Shown piece by piece: positions 35,048 to 44,439 of a stretch of 64,000 nt of DNA. The stretch covers positions 1-64,000 of the forward strand of contig JBAXOA010000003.1 in NCBI GenBank assembly GCA_037133495.1. The letters run 5' to 3'. Each line of letters begins with the position of its first letter. Position 1 is the first letter of the stretch. A program made the translations under genes and the position numbers. Below the pieces are notes generated by a model. It saw nothing but the letters and a program-made list of their open reading frames with translations. It was not told where the DNA came from and searched no databases. Source of the DNA: JAAFHB01 sp037133495 (GTDB lineage: Bacteria > Bacteroidota > Bacteroidia > Bacteroidales > Prolixibacteraceae).

Positions 35048-38000
35048 TCACCGAACGGATGGTATTTTTAATGAATCCTTATTCATCCTAATATTTTTTG
35101 GTCCTTTTTTAGAATGATAGTGACTAAACAAATCGGCCAATGAATCAAACTCCTCCCTGAATGAAAGGCCGATTCCTTGTTTATAAAGTGACGTGTCGTA
35201 GATAAGATCATCATTCGCGCGATTGTATGCTTTGAGTTGTAATTTGCCCGATTTATTAAGTTTTACAAATACTTCAACCTCGCCTACAACAGGATTTGTG
35301 GCATTTGACTGTAAATTACTGTTGTTTCCAATATTTCCGTTGATGGTGACGCGATCATTAAGAATCTGCGTACTTAAGGCAAATTCCATTTGATTGGCAT
35401 TTACCTGATCTCCGGGGCGATAATTAAAACCAATATCAAAGTCGTTGCTGATCTGCGAAAGCCAGTTGGAAAGCTGATTGGAAAGAATATCCGAGGTTGT
35501 CGAACCTACTATACTTCCGGTACTCGACTGAAAATCCTGTCTGCCCCTGAGGTATTCAGGAGTAAAGAACTGCCCCATAACAAGCAGCGAAACCATCTGC
35601 CGGTTGATATCGTCCTGAGTGCTGATAAACTGCTGAAGTTCATCCTTTGTCCGTTCATCGGCCGTTGGAAAGTTAATATCAAATTTTACCGACGGATTTA
35701 ATAATTTTTTTGACAGATTGATTTTGCATTCAACCGGAATCCTTCTCGAATTATCATTCTGGTTATAATTGAGCAGCAGGTAATTGATAGGCGCTTTTAA
35801 GGTGTAAATGGCGTCGAAGTCAACAATCGCTCCATATGGATCTCCGTTCCAGGAGATCAACCCTCCCTGCTGGATACGGAACTTTCTGACAAGAACGTTT
35901 TGTAGCGTAAACATATAATCTCCCTTGTCGATCTTATAGTCGCCATAAATGAAAAAGTTACCCTCTTTGTCGTAAATAAACCGGAGATCTCCAGAGCCGG
36001 ATCCGTTTATCGCATCACCGACAGTTGAATTAAAGACCATCTGAACTTTCGCATCTGGGGTAGCAGTAACGTCAAGATTTATCTCTAAACCACCTGTTTT
36101 TGTAACCCTTTGAATTGTGTTCTTTTTTTGTTCAAGGGTATCGGGATTGACAAACCGTATGAAATCATATTCACTTACCGATTCGGGGTTTTCAAGGGGT
36201 ACACTAATCTGCGTTCCTGGTTTGGTAGTTACCGAAATATCGAGAAGGATGCTTGCTGCTTTACCCGATATTTTTATTATCCCGCCAGCATGTGCAAGAC
36301 CATAAAAAATATTGTTGTCACTGCTGTTCGTATTCAAAGCCATGATTTTGTCAGTAGTAGCAGACATATTGTATGTCATGTGATTGAATAGATTATGGGT
36401 AATCACTCCATTGAATTTTGCCTTGTTATTTTCGATGTCGTTTACCTGGATATTCCTGAATATAATAGAGTCGCCCGAGAACCTGACTGTATCATTCAGT
36501 GAATATGCAACTTTGGTGTAGTCGATTCCAATTTTTGTATTGGTCACTGCAACTTTTCCGTTGAACTTGGGTTCGGATAGTTTTCCTGTGATATTTATAT
36601 TTCCGTTTCCAAGACCTTCCACCTTGTCGGAAAAGCTGCTTAAAATAGGCAGTAACGACTCGAGTGGATAATCTTTAAATAAAGCATGGTAGTCAATACT
36701 GTCACTTTGTGGTTTATAGTAACCTTTCAATTCGAGACCCGGCTTCGAATCTTTCACGAGTTTAAGTGATGAATTAAGCTGCCTGTTCTCCTGATCCCAA
36801 ATATTGTCTAACAGAATATCTCCAAAGTTTTTTTTAAGGTAGGTGAAATCGGATAGTTTAAGCCTGCTGCTTAGAAACAGGGAGTGATAAGGATCAGCAA
36901 TAGCAGCCATTCCACTTAATTCACCATAAATGCCAATTTCCTCTCCAAGCAGTAAATCGAGATTACTTAATTTTACTTTATCAAATTCAATATTAATCTT
37001 ATCCGTTGTATTGTCGGTAACTTTCCCATAAATTCTGAATCGTTCCTGATTATGATGAATGCTGAAGTTGTCGATCGCAATTGACGTGGAATCAGTATGA
37101 AGATGACTTTTTTCTATTTGCCACAATGAATCGGCAATCCATATTTTGGAAGGATTAAGATAGAGATCCACTAAATTATTTCCTGTCTTATTTTTGGAAA
37201 ATATCCCAAGAAAATTGATTTTTCCGGAATAAGTTGGCATAGCAGTATTATTCCAGCTGATTGCTGTGTTTAGGCTATCGTGAACGAGGGTGTTATTAAC
37301 CGAGAAATTTTCAACAGCAAGTCTTCCGCCGACCAGCGCATCTTTGGTCCCAATTCTAAAGAGCCAGTTATTGTTGGTATTGTGTGAATTGATGGTAAGT
37401 CCTCTCACCTGATCTTTATTGTAAAGCAACTCGTTGACCGATCCATCCAGATCAAGGGTTTTTTTCTCAGAATCGATACTGCCGGTCAGAACAACCGGAG
37501 ATTTGACAACCAATCCCGGAACTAAAAAACTTCCCAGTTCTTCAGCCTTTTTTATACGAATATCGAATTGAAAGGCATTTTTACCTGTGGAGCTTCTGTT
37601 TGAGAAAGGCAATTGTGCAGATGGCAGAAAATGATGAAGGTAATCTCTGAATGTGAGGTCAAACTCTCCAAAAAGGTATTTTCCATTAACTGTCGCATCT
37701 GCAACATCGGACCTTAGGGTGATATTATTTTTCTCGCTGCTGTTGGATGTTTTAAGCATTAATTTTTGAATCACAAGCGAATTATTATCGCGGATAAACC
37801 GAAAATTTTGAAGATCGATCTGACCATTGACATTGTCTATATGGTTTCCCTTGAAATTTGCACTTACTTTAAGGGATAAGTCTGCCACTTTACGCTCCCT
37901 TTCAAGGCCGAGTATAACCAAATTGGCTTTTTCTATTGTAGAGGCAAAGTTAAATTCCGGAATTTTAGCAGTGAAATCGGCTTTACCGGAAAACTCCATT

Positions 38001-39556
38001 TTTAGATTAGTATCCTGTACTTTCAATTCTCCCTCAAAACTACGGTCGCGCGCTTTTCCATTTACATAAATGGAATCAATTCTGTAATTATTAAAGTACA
38101 GGCTGTCAATATCTCCATTGATCAATGCATTAAACTTGTGGCCTCCTGAACGCGATCCATTTACTTTGATCGCCAATGTAACAGCACCCAGAGGCTCGTA
38201 ACCCAATAGCTTTCCGGCTTGAAACGATGTTGCCTTAATATTCCCGATAAAATCAATCACTCCCGATTTTTTAGGACGGATGGCAATATCGGTGGATAAT
38301 TTGCCAAGACTTCCTCCCAGAGTGCCGTAGGCCACAAAATCTGAAGGAAATCCTGTGAAATTTCCCTGATAAGTAAGTTTTAAGTTTGAAAGTAACTCTG
38401 CAGGGATCTTGAGATACCTTTGATCCGAATAATCTGGCATACGAATCGTAGCCAAATCATTAAAATTAAACGTATTGTCGTATAATTTAAAAAATATGAA
38501 GGTATTTTTCCAATCTGGTAAGCCTTTTAATTCGAGGTCGGCATTTACCTGCGTCTCTTTCCCGATTTTAAAATTTATCTTTTTGAATTTTAAATTGCTA
38601 AGTGAGCCTTTAATTCCGCCTGAAAAAAGAACTGGTTCATTCATCCCCCATATTTCGGGAATAACGTATGCCAAATCAGTCAATGAAATCATTGACTCTT
38701 TAAAATCACCGTCGATAACGTAGCGATTCGATAAAGTAAGACTCCTTTCTGAATACAGAGAGTCGATGCCAAAAAGTACGTTCTTGGATATTTTAATTTT
38801 ATTGGCCTCAATATGTGAATGGTTCATCACCAGAGTCAGGTTGGAGACTTCAAATCCGGTACTGTCCGTTCGTCCTTCAAACCGTAAGTCACCGATTGCA
38901 AAGCCTGATTTTTCATTAATCGAAGCATTATCAACAAAAAAAGTAGTTCCGGAATCAGTCTGATGAATATTTATTATGGAAAGATTTAGTTTCTTGATAT
39001 CCAGGTTATTGAAATTTACTCCATTGACTAAAGTGTCTTTTGCCTCGAGATTTTTATACTTGAAACCTGAGTTCCGTAAATACAAATTAGTGAAAGTAAA
39101 TTGCCACGGATGAATGGAATCAGATTTGGAACCGGATGTTGAATCGGAACCATTCAACAAAAACTGATAGTTGAATCCTGATTTATTTTTCTGAATGTTA
39201 ATCCTGGAATCTTCAAAGTTAAGGTCTCCAAAATGAATCTTTCGTTCGAACAGCTTCAGACTGTCGATTTGCAATTTGATGTTGCCAACATAAAATAAGG
39301 TATCCATATTCTGATCTTCGATCAGAACTTTTTCGAGAATTATACTTTTGAATAAAGAGATATTAACACCGCCAACACTGATTCTGGCTTTAAAAGTAGT
39401 TGACAAATGCGATGTTATCCATTGAGCTGCAATTGTTTGTACTTTTTCAGATCGAAAGAGCAGGTAAGCCCCGCCATAAATAGAGGCGAGTGTAATTATC
39501 GGGATAAGTAATATTTTAAGCCTTTTTTTGATACTTTTATACTTTATTTTGAACAA
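35048..39556 (-). CDS. tamB: translocation/assembly module TamB-like protein
   Basis: A 1502-residue AsmA/TamB superfamily protein. An N-terminal membrane anchor (about 13-33) is followed by long beta-rich periplasmic repeats and the conserved C-terminal DUF490/TamB domain (about 1080-1460, including the SQISNDFDIGFNYRPGD region). TamB-like proteins bridge inner and outer membranes and help with barrel assembly or phospholipid transport. The gene is divergent from tsaD with 110 bases between them, an arrangement often kept in Bacteroidota. No frameshift was seen in this long frame. Confidence 0.9.
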   Translation of the reverse strand: MFKIKYKSIKKRLKILLIPIITLASIYGGAYLLFRSEKVQTIAAQWITSHLSTTFKARISVGGVNISLFKSIILEKVLIEDQNMDTLFYVGNIKLQIDSLKLFERKIHFGDLNFEDSRINIQKNKSGFNYQFLLNGSDSTSGSKSDSIHPWQFTFTNLYLRNSGFKYKNLEAKDTLVNGVNFNNLDIKKLNLSIINIHQTDSGTTFFVDNASINEKSGFAIGDLRFEGRTDSTGFEVSNLTLVMNHSHIEANKIKISKNVLFGIDSLYSERSLTLSNRYVIDGDFKESMISLTDLAYVIPEIWGMNEPVLFSGGIKGSLSNLKFKKINFKIGKETQVNADLELKGLPDWKNTFIFFKLYDNTFNFNDLATIRMPDYSDQRYLKIPAELLSNLKLTYQGNFTGFPSDFVAYGTLGGSLGKLSTDIAIRPKKSGVIDFIGNIKATSFQAGKLLGYEPLGAVTLAIKVNGSRSGGHKFNALINGDIDSLYFNNYRIDSIYVNGKARDRSFEGELKVQDTNLKMEFSGKADFTAKIPEFNFASTIEKANLVILGLERERKVADLSLKVSANFKGNHIDNVNGQIDLQNFRFIRDNNSLVIQKLMLKTSNSSEKNNITLRSDVADATVNGKYLFGEFDLTFRDYLHHFLPSAQLPFSNRSSTGKNAFQFDIRIKKAEELGSFLVPGLVVKSPVVLTGSIDSEKKTLDLDGSVNELLYNKDQVRGLTINSHNTNNNWLFRIGTKDALVGGRLAVENFSVNNTLVHDSLNTAISWNNTAMPTYSGKINFLGIFSKNKTGNNLVDLYLNPSKIWIADSLWQIEKSHLHTDSTSIAIDNFSIHHNQERFRIYGKVTDNTTDKINIEFDKVKLSNLDLLLGEEIGIYGELSGMAAIADPYHSLFLSSRLKLSDFTYLKKNFGDILLDNIWDQENRQLNSSLKLVKDSKPGLELKGYYKPQSDSIDYHALFKDYPLESLLPILSSFSDKVEGLGNGNINITGKLSEPKFNGKVAVTNTKIGIDYTKVAYSLNDTVRFSGDSIIFRNIQVNDIENNKAKFNGVITHNLFNHMTYNMSATTDKIMALNTNSSDNNIFYGLAHAGGIIKISGKAASILLDISVTTKPGTQISVPLENPESVSEYDFIRFVNPDTLEQKKNTIQRVTKTGGLEINLDVTATPDAKVQMVFNSTVGDAINGSGSGDLRFIYDKEGNFFIYGDYKIDKGDYMFTLQNVLVRKFRIQQGGLISWNGDPYGAIVDFDAIYTLKAPINYLLLNYNQNDNSRRIPVECKINLSKKLLNPSVKFDINFPTADERTKDELQQFISTQDDINRQMVSLLVMGQFFTPEYLRGRQDFQSSTGSIVGSTTSDILSNQLSNWLSQISNDFDIGFNYRPGDQVNANQMEFALSTQILNDRVTINGNIGNNSNLQSNATNPVVGEVEVFVKLNKSGKLQLKAYNRANDDLIYDTSLYKQGIGLSFREEFDSLADLFSHYHSKKGPKNIRMNKDSLKIPSVR

Positions 39557-39666
39557 CCGAAAATTCGGAAATCAAACGCTATTTGATTTTTTAAAAATAG
39601 CATTTTTTGGGGTCTGGTAAAAGAGATATTTTTCAGAAATTGAACAAATATGAATAAAATACAAAG

Positions 39667-40701
39667 ATGGGTAAAAGCCGCGCTATAATAATTCTTGGAA
39701 TTGAATCTTCATGCGATGATACATCAGCTGCAATAACCAGCAATGATGTGATCCTTAGTAATGAAGTATCTGGTCAGACCATTCATATGGCCTATGGTGG
39801 CGTCGTTCCCGAACTTGCCTCAAGAGCTCATCAGCAAAATATTATCCCGGTAGTTGACCTTGCAATTAAAAATGCAGGAATATCAATGGCTGATATTTCG
39901 GCTGTGGCTTTTACCAGGGGACCGGGATTATTGGGTTCTCTCCTGGTTGGCACGTCATTTGCAAAAGGTTTTGCACTAGCTAGAAAAATTCCACTGATAG
40001 AGGTGAATCACCTTCAAGGGCACGTATTAGCCCATTTTATAAAAGAACCATCTGTTGAAAAAAAGGTACCTGAGTTTCCTTTTCTATGCCTTTTAGTGTC
40101 GGGAGGCAATTCGCAAATAATTATCGTGCGCGATTTTCTCGATATGCAAGTGATAGGACAAACCATTGATGATGCCGCCGGTGAAGCGTTCGATAAATGT
40201 GCCAAAGTGATAGGGTTGCCTTATCCCGGCGGGCCTTTGATTGATAGATTGGCTAAAGATGGTAATTCTGCAGCTTTTATTTTTGCGAAGCCACGAATGC
40301 CGGGTTTAGACTACAGTTTCAGCGGTCTGAAGACCTCATTTCTTTATTTTATCAGAGACAGAATTGCTGAAAATCCGAATTTTATTAACGAGAACAAAGC
40401 GGATATTTGCGCGTCATTGCAAGAAACTATTATTCAGGTGCTAATGCAGAAGGTAATTCAGGCTGCTAAAGAGACGGGGATCAGAACAATTGCTGTTGCT
40501 GGAGGAGTCTCTGCTAATTCCGGTTTAAGGCAGGCCTTGATAACTGCTGCTGCAAAATATAACTGGGAAATGCACATCCCGCCTTTTAAATTCACCACTG
40601 ATAACGCTGCAATGATATCTATTACAGGCTATTATAAATACTTAAAAGGTGAATTTGCTGGTCACGATGCTGTGCCGTACTCAAGAGTTTCGTTAAAGTA
40701 G
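39667..40701 (+). CDS. tsaD: tRNA N6-adenosine threonylcarbamoyltransferase
   Basis: A 344-residue ASKHA-fold enzyme of normal length. It begins with ILGIESSCDDTSAAI; H115 and H119 in NHLQGHVLAH are the metal ligands and the TDNAAM motif near 312 supplies the third. VSGGNSQI and AGGVSANSGLR are the nucleotide contacts. TsaD transfers the threonylcarbamoyl group to A37 of ANN-decoding tRNAs with TsaB and TsaE, which are not in the window. It is divergent from tamB and convergent with glyA. Confidence 0.97.
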   Translation: MGKSRAIIILGIESSCDDTSAAITSNDVILSNEVSGQTIHMAYGGVVPELASRAHQQNIIPVVDLAIKNAGISMADISAVAFTRGPGLLGSLLVGTSFAKGFALARKIPLIEVNHLQGHVLAHFIKEPSVEKKVPEFPFLCLLVSGGNSQIIIVRDFLDMQVIGQTIDDAAGEAFDKCAKVIGLPYPGGPLIDRLAKDGNSAAFIFAKPRMPGLDYSFSGLKTSFLYFIRDRIAENPNFINENKADICASLQETIIQVLMQKVIQAAKETGIRTIAVAGGVSANSGLRQALITAAAKYNWEMHIPPFKFTTDNAAMISITGYYKYLKGEFAGHDAVPYSRVSLK

Positions 40702-41053
40702 GAACTTATAAGCTAAGGCAGAAAAAGACAAGTCATTTTTAAATTGTCAAAACTTTAAACTTGCAGCTGCGTTTTCAAGTGGTTTATCGGGGTTTGCAAA
40801 TTACAAAAGAGGCTGTATCAAAAGTAAAAAAATTAACCGCTGAGATCCGCTAAAAGAAACTGCTGAGAACCGCAAGGCATTAAAATACACAAGAATATCT
40901 CTGCGTAGCTTTGCGCCTTTTCTGCGTATCTCCGCGGTAAAAAGACTTTTGATACAGCCTCTTTGTATTTTTAAAGGTTGAAGTTATGCTGACCTGGAGT
41001 TGCCGGCCGCTATCTTCCCCTATTTGTTCAGGATGTTAAAATGCATTGTAAAT
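40702..41053. other. intergenic region between tsaD and glyA
   Basis: A 352-base stretch between convergent genes. Its main content is the MITE-like inverted-repeat element at 40803-40966. Outside it I saw no coding potential and no T-run terminator; the flanks are otherwise unremarkable. Confidence 0.6.
40803..40966. repeat. MITE-like element with 22-23-bp inverted ends
   Basis: The left end (40803-40825, core GAGGCTGTATCAAAAGT) and the right end (40945-40966, core ACTTTTGATACAGCCTC) are reverse complements apart from one base. The ~120-bp centre has no open frame and contains the string CTCTGCGTAGCTTTGCGCC, of the type found scattered in Bacteroidota intergenic DNA. No transposase is present. 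It could be a non-autonomous mobile element or a palindromic intergenic repeat; it also acts as a possible bidirectional terminator for tsaD and glyA. Confidence 0.7.
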
Positions 41054-42334
41054 CTACCAGGCAAATATTGGAAAGCGCTCCATCATTTGATTAACCCTGT
41101 TGCGGACATCATTGATTACTAATACATTATCTGCATTTTGAAGTACTTCATCAATCAAGTCAACGATTAATCCCATATGTTCTTCTTTCATGCCGCGGGT
41201 TGTAATAGCCGGTGTTCCGACCCTTAAACCTGAAGTGAGAAATGGAGAGCGTGAATCAAAAGGAACCATATTTTTATTAATGGTAATATCGGCAAGAACA
41301 AGCGCATTCTCTGCTTTTTTTCCTGTAAGATCCGGAAATTTAGTTCGCAAATCGATCAGCATCGAATGGTTGTCAGTACCTCCCGAAACGACTTTATATC
41401 CTTTTTCAATAAACGCTTTGGCCATTACTCTGGCATTTTTCTGAACAAGTGTTTGGTATTCTTTGTATTCAGGTGCAAGAGCTTCCCCAAAAGAGACTGC
41501 TTTGGCTGCAATGACATGCTCAAGTGGCCCACCCTGTATTCCTGGGAAAATAGCCGAATCAAGTAAGGACGACATCATTTTTAATTCACCTTTTTTGGTT
41601 GTAAGACCCCAAGGATTTTGGAAGTCTTTACCCAGCATTATAATTCCACCACGAGGTCCCCGTAAAGTTTTATGAGTGGTTGAGGTGACGATATGTGCAA
41701 ATTGAAGGGGGTTGTCAAGCAGTCCGGCAGCAATCAATCCTGCAGGGTGAGCCATGTCAACCATAAAAATGGCTCCAATCTTATCGGCCAGATTTCGCAT
41801 CCGCTGATAATCCCACTCGCGTGAATAGGCCGAAGCTCCGGCAATAATCAGCTTGGGAAGTTCTTTTAATGCGGTCTCTTCCATCATGTCGTAATCGACA
41901 AGTCCTGTGTCTTCTCTTACTGAATAGGCAACCGGACGGTAAAGTAATCCTGAAGAGTTGACAGGCGAACCATGTGAAAGGTGACCTCCGTGTGACAAAT
42001 CAAGTCCCATAAAAGTATCACCTGGTTTCAATACAGTCATTAAAACAGCCATATTCGCCTGTGCTCCTGAATGGGGCTGAACATTCGCATATTCGGCACC
42101 AAAAAGTGTTTTCAATCTGTCGATTGCCAGCTGCTCCGATTCGTCGATGTGCTGACAGCCTCCGTAATATCTGTGGCCCGGATAACCTTCGGCATATTTG
42201 TTGGTCAGGCATGAACCCATCGCTTCCATTACCTGATCAGAAACAAAGTTTTCGGACGCAATCAGCTCAATGCCATGCATTTGTCTTTGTTTTTCTTTTT
42301 CGATAATCTCAAAAATCTGTGTATCCCTTTTCAT
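41054..42334 (-). CDS. glyA: serine hydroxymethyltransferase
   Basis: A 426-residue fold-type I PLP enzyme of normal length. The PLP lysine is K222 in STTHKTLRGPRGG; HGGHLSHGS and SYGEDTGLVDYD-like substrate segments and the N-terminal IELIASENFVS are typical. It interconverts serine and glycine with tetrahydrofolate, feeding one-carbon metabolism. It is monocistronic. A TAAATTTG element on the minus strand at 42443-42450 gives a candidate promoter about 110 bases upstream of the ATG. Confidence 0.97.
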   Translation of the reverse strand: MKRDTQIFEIIEKEKQRQMHGIELIASENFVSDQVMEAMGSCLTNKYAEGYPGHRYYGGCQHIDESEQLAIDRLKTLFGAEYANVQPHSGAQANMAVLMTVLKPGDTFMGLDLSHGGHLSHGSPVNSSGLLYRPVAYSVREDTGLVDYDMMEETALKELPKLIIAGASAYSREWDYQRMRNLADKIGAIFMVDMAHPAGLIAAGLLDNPLQFAHIVTSTTHKTLRGPRGGIIMLGKDFQNPWGLTTKKGELKMMSSLLDSAIFPGIQGGPLEHVIAAKAVSFGEALAPEYKEYQTLVQKNARVMAKAFIEKGYKVVSGGTDNHSMLIDLRTKFPDLTGKKAENALVLADITINKNMVPFDSRSPFLTSGLRVGTPAITTRGMKEEHMGLIVDLIDEVLQNADNVLVINDVRNRVNQMMERFPIFAW

Positions 42335-42442
42335 TCTGTAACCTTTTGGATAAATTTAAAATTCTTTATAAAGTTCTGATCTGTATGCTGTTTCCATTTT
42401 ATTCTGTCTCTGCCTTTCGACAGCCGGATCAATTTTCAGCTG

Positions 42443-42450
42443 CAAATTTA
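42443..42450 (-). promoter_or_regulatory. -7 element candidate of glyA
   Basis: On the minus strand the sequence is TAAATTTG, matching TAnnTTTG, with a roughly 100-base leader to the glyA ATG. No good -33 TTG was found, so this is a tentative call. Confidence 0.35.
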
Positions 42451-42518
42451 CTGTTTCTGATCTAAACCCTCGTCGTTATTGATTTTTCTTTATTAACGAA
42501 GATTTCAACGATTGTTAA

Positions 42519-44294
42519 CTATTCTTCCGAAAACCGAACCAATTCTGCCCGGTAGGCATTAAAAATGGTTGATTTGGAAATAAAACCAATGTATTTCCGG
42601 TTACTGACAACCGGCAGATTCCATACACCGCTCTCCGCAAATTTCTTCATCACATTTTCCATCTTTTCATCGGGTGAAATAATGGCAGGAGGCATGATCA
42701 TCAAATCTTTAACAAAGGTTTGATGATAACGATCCTTTTCAAACATGAACTCGCGGATATCATCGAGAAGGACAACACCATAGAAATTCTCCTCATGGTC
42801 GATGACAGGAAATATATTTCGCTTTGATTTCGATATAATGCTTGCCAGCTCACCGAGGGTATCATTAATGCCAACAGTTAAAAGATCCTTCTCAATAACA
42901 TTTTTTAATTTTAACAGGGTTAGAACTGCCTTGTCTTTATTGTGAGTGATAAGTTCTCCGCTGCGTGCCAATCGCATATGATAAAGTGAATGTGGCTGAA
43001 ACGGAGTTATGGTGAGATAGGCTGTTGCCGCAGTGATCATCAGTGGTATTAGCAAACCGAATCCTCCTGTAATCTCTGCAATAAGAAAAATAGCCGTCAT
43101 TGGCGAATGCATCACGGCGGCCATCATTCCTGCCATGCCGGCCAGTGCGAAATTTCGGGATGGCACCAGATTCCCGTTTAAATTAAGTGCTGATGAAACA
43201 AAAAATCCGGCCATTCCACCCAGAAACAGGGAAGGAGCAAAGATACCACCACTGCCACCGGCTCCGGTTGTTGTTGCTGTGGCAATAATCTTCACCAGCA
43301 TAATCAGCAGAATCATCCCTGTGAGGATAAACTTATCGTCTTTTAATCCTACAAAAAGAGAATTATTCAGTATGCTGGACCCTGAATCTGTTAGAATTTG
43401 ATCAATACTAAAATAACCTTCGCCCCAGAGTGAGGGAAATAAGAAAATGAAAATTCCCAGCATCGTTCCGCCAACAAGCACCTTTAAATAGGGATTATTG
43501 ATTTTTTGAAACCGCCCTTCAACGAAAAGGTTACCCTTCGTAAAGAGAATTGCAAAGAGTCCGCAAAATATTCCTAATACAATATACCAAGGAATATTGG
43601 CAACGTTGAAGGCTTTATCTATTTGGAAATCAAAGTGATGTGCACTTCCCATCAGAAAGTAGGCCAAGGAGGCTGATGTCGAAGCTGATATGAGCAAGGG
43701 GAGGAGCGAGGCCATCGACATATCCAGCATCAATACCTCAATGGCAAATAAGATTCCAGCCAGCGGTGCCTTGAAAATTCCTGCAATCGCACCCGCCGCT
43801 CCGCACCCTATCAAAACGGTCATGGTATGATAACTAAGGTTGAACCGCCTTGCAATGTTGGATCCTATTGATGAACCGGTCAAAACTACCGGCGCTTCTG
43901 CTCCCACTGATCCGCCAAATCCAATAGTGATTGTACTCGAAATGATGGAAGTGAACATATTATGGGCACGCATCACCCCTTTTTTATTGGCAATTGATTC
44001 GAGTACTTTGGTCACGCCATGCCCGATATCATCCTTTACAAACCACTTGACAAATAGCACAGTGATCAGTATTCCTATGCCGGGATAGGCTAAATATTGA
44101 TAGCTTTCCGAGTAGGAGGTGAAGTTTTGAGTCAGTAATTTTCCGAGATGATAAATTAGATTTTTCAGGATAATGGCTGCAAATCCGCTTAGCAGACCAA
44201 CGACGAAGCTTAAAATAAGCAACATCTCGCGTTCGTTGAGGTGTTTCAAACGCCAGGATCTAACATATTCTGCAAAATCGGCTAATTTTTTCAT
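42519..44294 (-). CDS. ClC-type chloride channel/antiporter with CBS domains
   Basis: A 591-residue membrane protein from ATG 44294. The ClC membrane part (about 20-420) contains GGSVGAEAP in place of the common GREGP, keeping the gating glutamate, and GAGGSGGIFAPSLFLGG, the third selectivity segment. Two CBS domains follow (about 450-590). Such proteins exchange or conduct chloride or fluoride; CBS domains bind adenine nucleotides to regulate them. Whether it is a channel or an exchanger cannot be told. It stands alone. TAATTTTG on the minus strand directly before the ATG may be its -7 element, giving a very short leader. A TTG nine bases upstream is an alternative start. Confidence 0.9.
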   Translation of the reverse strand: MKKLADFAEYVRSWRLKHLNEREMLLILSFVVGLLSGFAAIILKNLIYHLGKLLTQNFTSYSESYQYLAYPGIGILITVLFVKWFVKDDIGHGVTKVLESIANKKGVMRAHNMFTSIISSTITIGFGGSVGAEAPVVLTGSSIGSNIARRFNLSYHTMTVLIGCGAAGAIAGIFKAPLAGILFAIEVLMLDMSMASLLPLLISASTSASLAYFLMGSAHHFDFQIDKAFNVANIPWYIVLGIFCGLFAILFTKGNLFVEGRFQKINNPYLKVLVGGTMLGIFIFLFPSLWGEGYFSIDQILTDSGSSILNNSLFVGLKDDKFILTGMILLIMLVKIIATATTTGAGGSGGIFAPSLFLGGMAGFFVSSALNLNGNLVPSRNFALAGMAGMMAAVMHSPMTAIFLIAEITGGFGLLIPLMITAATAYLTITPFQPHSLYHMRLARSGELITHNKDKAVLTLLKLKNVIEKDLLTVGINDTLGELASIISKSKRNIFPVIDHEENFYGVVLLDDIREFMFEKDRYHQTFVKDLMIMPPAIISPDEKMENVMKKFAESGVWNLPVVSNRKYIGFISKSTIFNAYRAELVRFSEE

Positions 44295-44364
44295 TGTTTG
44301 CAAAATTAACTTTAATTCACGGTCTTTCTATAAATGATCAAATTTCCGAAAGTTTATAAACCCT

Positions 44365-44398
44365 GTTGTTCAGTCAATTCAATTAATCACTAAATTTG
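44365..44398 (+). promoter_or_regulatory. promoter of the serine hydrolase gene
   Basis: TAAATTTG at 44391-44398 matches the -7 consensus, with GTTG at 44365-44368 as a -33 candidate 22 bases upstream. The ATG is 41 bases after the -7 box, so the leader would be about 35 bases. Confidence 0.45.
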
Positions 44399-44439
44399 CT
44401 TCAAACGAATCAAATAAATATTCGCTAATTTATTATTCT

